From Blautia sp. (GTDB taxonomy: Bacteria; Bacillota; Clostridia; Lachnospirales; Lachnospiraceae), in assembly GCA_026169535.1 (NCBI GenBank), contig JAPFCU010000061.1, positions 1-39,537 on the forward strand: a stretch of DNA of 39,537 bases, in the 5' to 3' direction. The notes below the pieces were generated by a model, which was not told the DNA's origin, searched no databases, and was given only the letters and a program-made list of their open reading frames with translations. Made by a program: the position numbers and the translations under genes. Positions 38,867 to 39,537 of this stretch are shown here, one piece after another (the stretch's first letter is position 1; each line of letters starts with the position of its first letter).

Positions 38867-39537
38867 GAAAAATTGCAATTGTCACAGACAGCAATAGCGG
38901 TATCACGCAGGATGAAGGACGCAGTCTTGGTGTTTTTGTTCTGCCCATGCCCTTTTATATTAATGAAGTGATGTATCTGGAGGGAATTACTCTTTCTCAG
39001 GAAGAGTTTTATGAGCGTCTGCAGAAGGATGAAACGATTTCTACTTCACAGCCCAGTCCGGGGGAAGTATGCGGAATGTGGGACAACCTTCTGAAAGAGT
39101 ATGATGAAATTGTTCATATTCCCATGTCCAGTGGTCTCAGCGCTTCCTGTGAAACTGCCATGGGCCTTGCCAGAGATTATGAGGGAAAGGTACAGGTAGT
39201 TGATAATCAGAGGATTTCCGTAACACAGAGACAGTCTGTCCTGGATGCCATTGCACTGGCAGAGTCAGGAAAAAATGCCTCAGAGATCCGCGAGATCCTG
39301 GAGGCGGAAAAGCTGGAATCCAGCATTTACATTACTTTAGAGACTCTGAAATATCTGAAAAAAGGCGGAAGGATCACTCCTGCGGCAGCCGCAATCGGTA
39401 CAGTTTTGAATCTGAAGCCGGTACTTCAGATCCAGGGGGATAAGCTTGACGCTTATTCTAAAGTAAGAGGCAAGAAGCAGGCCAAACGGGTGATGCTCAA
39501 AGCTATGAAGGAAGATATGGATACCCGCTTTGCAGAA
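38863..39537 (+). CDS. DegV family fatty-acid-binding protein (3' end outside window)
   Basis: 225 codons are visible and still open at the right edge. The start MRKIAIVTDSNSGIT, then VLPMPFYINE, SQPSPGE, the SSGLSAS loop that holds the carboxylate of the lipid, and YLKKGGRITPAAAAIGTVLNLKPVL are DegV-family marks. DegV/FakB proteins bind a fatty acid for phosphorylation by FakA and its entry into phospholipid synthesis. AAAGGAGAA at 38848-38856 precedes ATG 38863. The overlap with the upstream stop suggests coupled translation with the transport operon. About 60 residues are probably missing. Confidence 0.93.
   Translation, partial: MRKIAIVTDSNSGITQDEGRSLGVFVLPMPFYINEVMYLEGITLSQEEFYERLQKDETISTSQPSPGEVCGMWDNLLKEYDEIVHIPMSSGLSASCETAMGLARDYEGKVQVVDNQRISVTQRQSVLDAIALAESGKNASEIREILEAEKLESSIYITLETLKYLKKGGRITPAAAAIGTVLNLKPVLQIQGDKLDAYSKVRGKKQAKRVMLKAMKEDMDTRFAE

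Noticed and set aside
1..39537. CRISPR array, tRNA, rRNA, or toxin-antitoxin pair
   Set aside because: I saw no regularly spaced direct repeats of CRISPR type, no cloverleaf with a T-loop GTTCGA motif, and no rRNA sequence. The phosphatase and small genes on the left do not form a recognisable toxin-antitoxin pair.

Overview
The window looks like a chromosomal segment from a Gram-positive anaerobe of the class Clostridia, most likely family Lachnospiraceae. The evidence is the run TIGR04086 membrane protein - SCIFF peptide - SCIFF maturase - secDF - recJ - apt - relA/spoT - MBL hydrolase - hemZ - HD-GYP - hisS - aspS, which is a typical Clostridia neighbourhood, together with strong AGGAGG-type ribosome sites, lipoprotein signals, a Gram-positive cell-wall sorting tail and an AT-leaning base composition. 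I cannot name the species.

Layout. (1) 1-5616 is accessory DNA. It holds the tail of a tyrosine recombinase, a low-molecular-weight phosphatase, an orphan reading frame, a DUF5688-like gene, and a CwlC-like SPOR amidase gene that is split by a 1,987 bp element carrying a serine recombinase. Joining the two flanks at the shared ACATGG restores a 254-residue amidase, and the joined element ends form a site with perfect 9 bp inverted arms. A YdcF/DUF218 gene follows the amidase. (2) 5617-7718 holds a long leader and a wall-anchored Thr-Pro/Glu repeat protein. (3) 7719-22995 is conserved housekeeping: the SCIFF ranthipeptide pair, protein export, DNA repair, purine salvage, stringent response, haem, and two aminoacyl-tRNA synthetases. 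(4) 23081-24217 is a convergent lipoprotein gene with an internal duplication. (5) 24435-29930 is a four-gene MacB-type export operon with two different adaptor proteins, one of them carrying a large inserted domain. (6) 29954-38866 is a transport locus with its own two-component system. The kinase and regulator genes lie on the minus strand, separated by an antiparallel gene for a large propeller/solute-binding lipoprotein. MalF- and MalG-type permeases, an HlyD-type adaptor and a MacB-like permease follow. No ATPase gene is present. (7) A DegV-family gene runs off the right edge.

The two signals most worth following are these. First, the small recombinase element interrupts a gene whose best-known relative acts in the mother cell late in sporulation, an arrangement that recalls the skin element of sigK. 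Second, four promoters of the transport locus (kinase, lipoprotein, regulator, permeases) all carry the same 35 bp arrangement of a TTAGAG box, an AGA box 9 bp later and a -10 hexamer 9 bp after that. This makes the locus look like a self-contained regulon around an unusual hybrid of importer permeases and exporter-type adaptor and permease parts.
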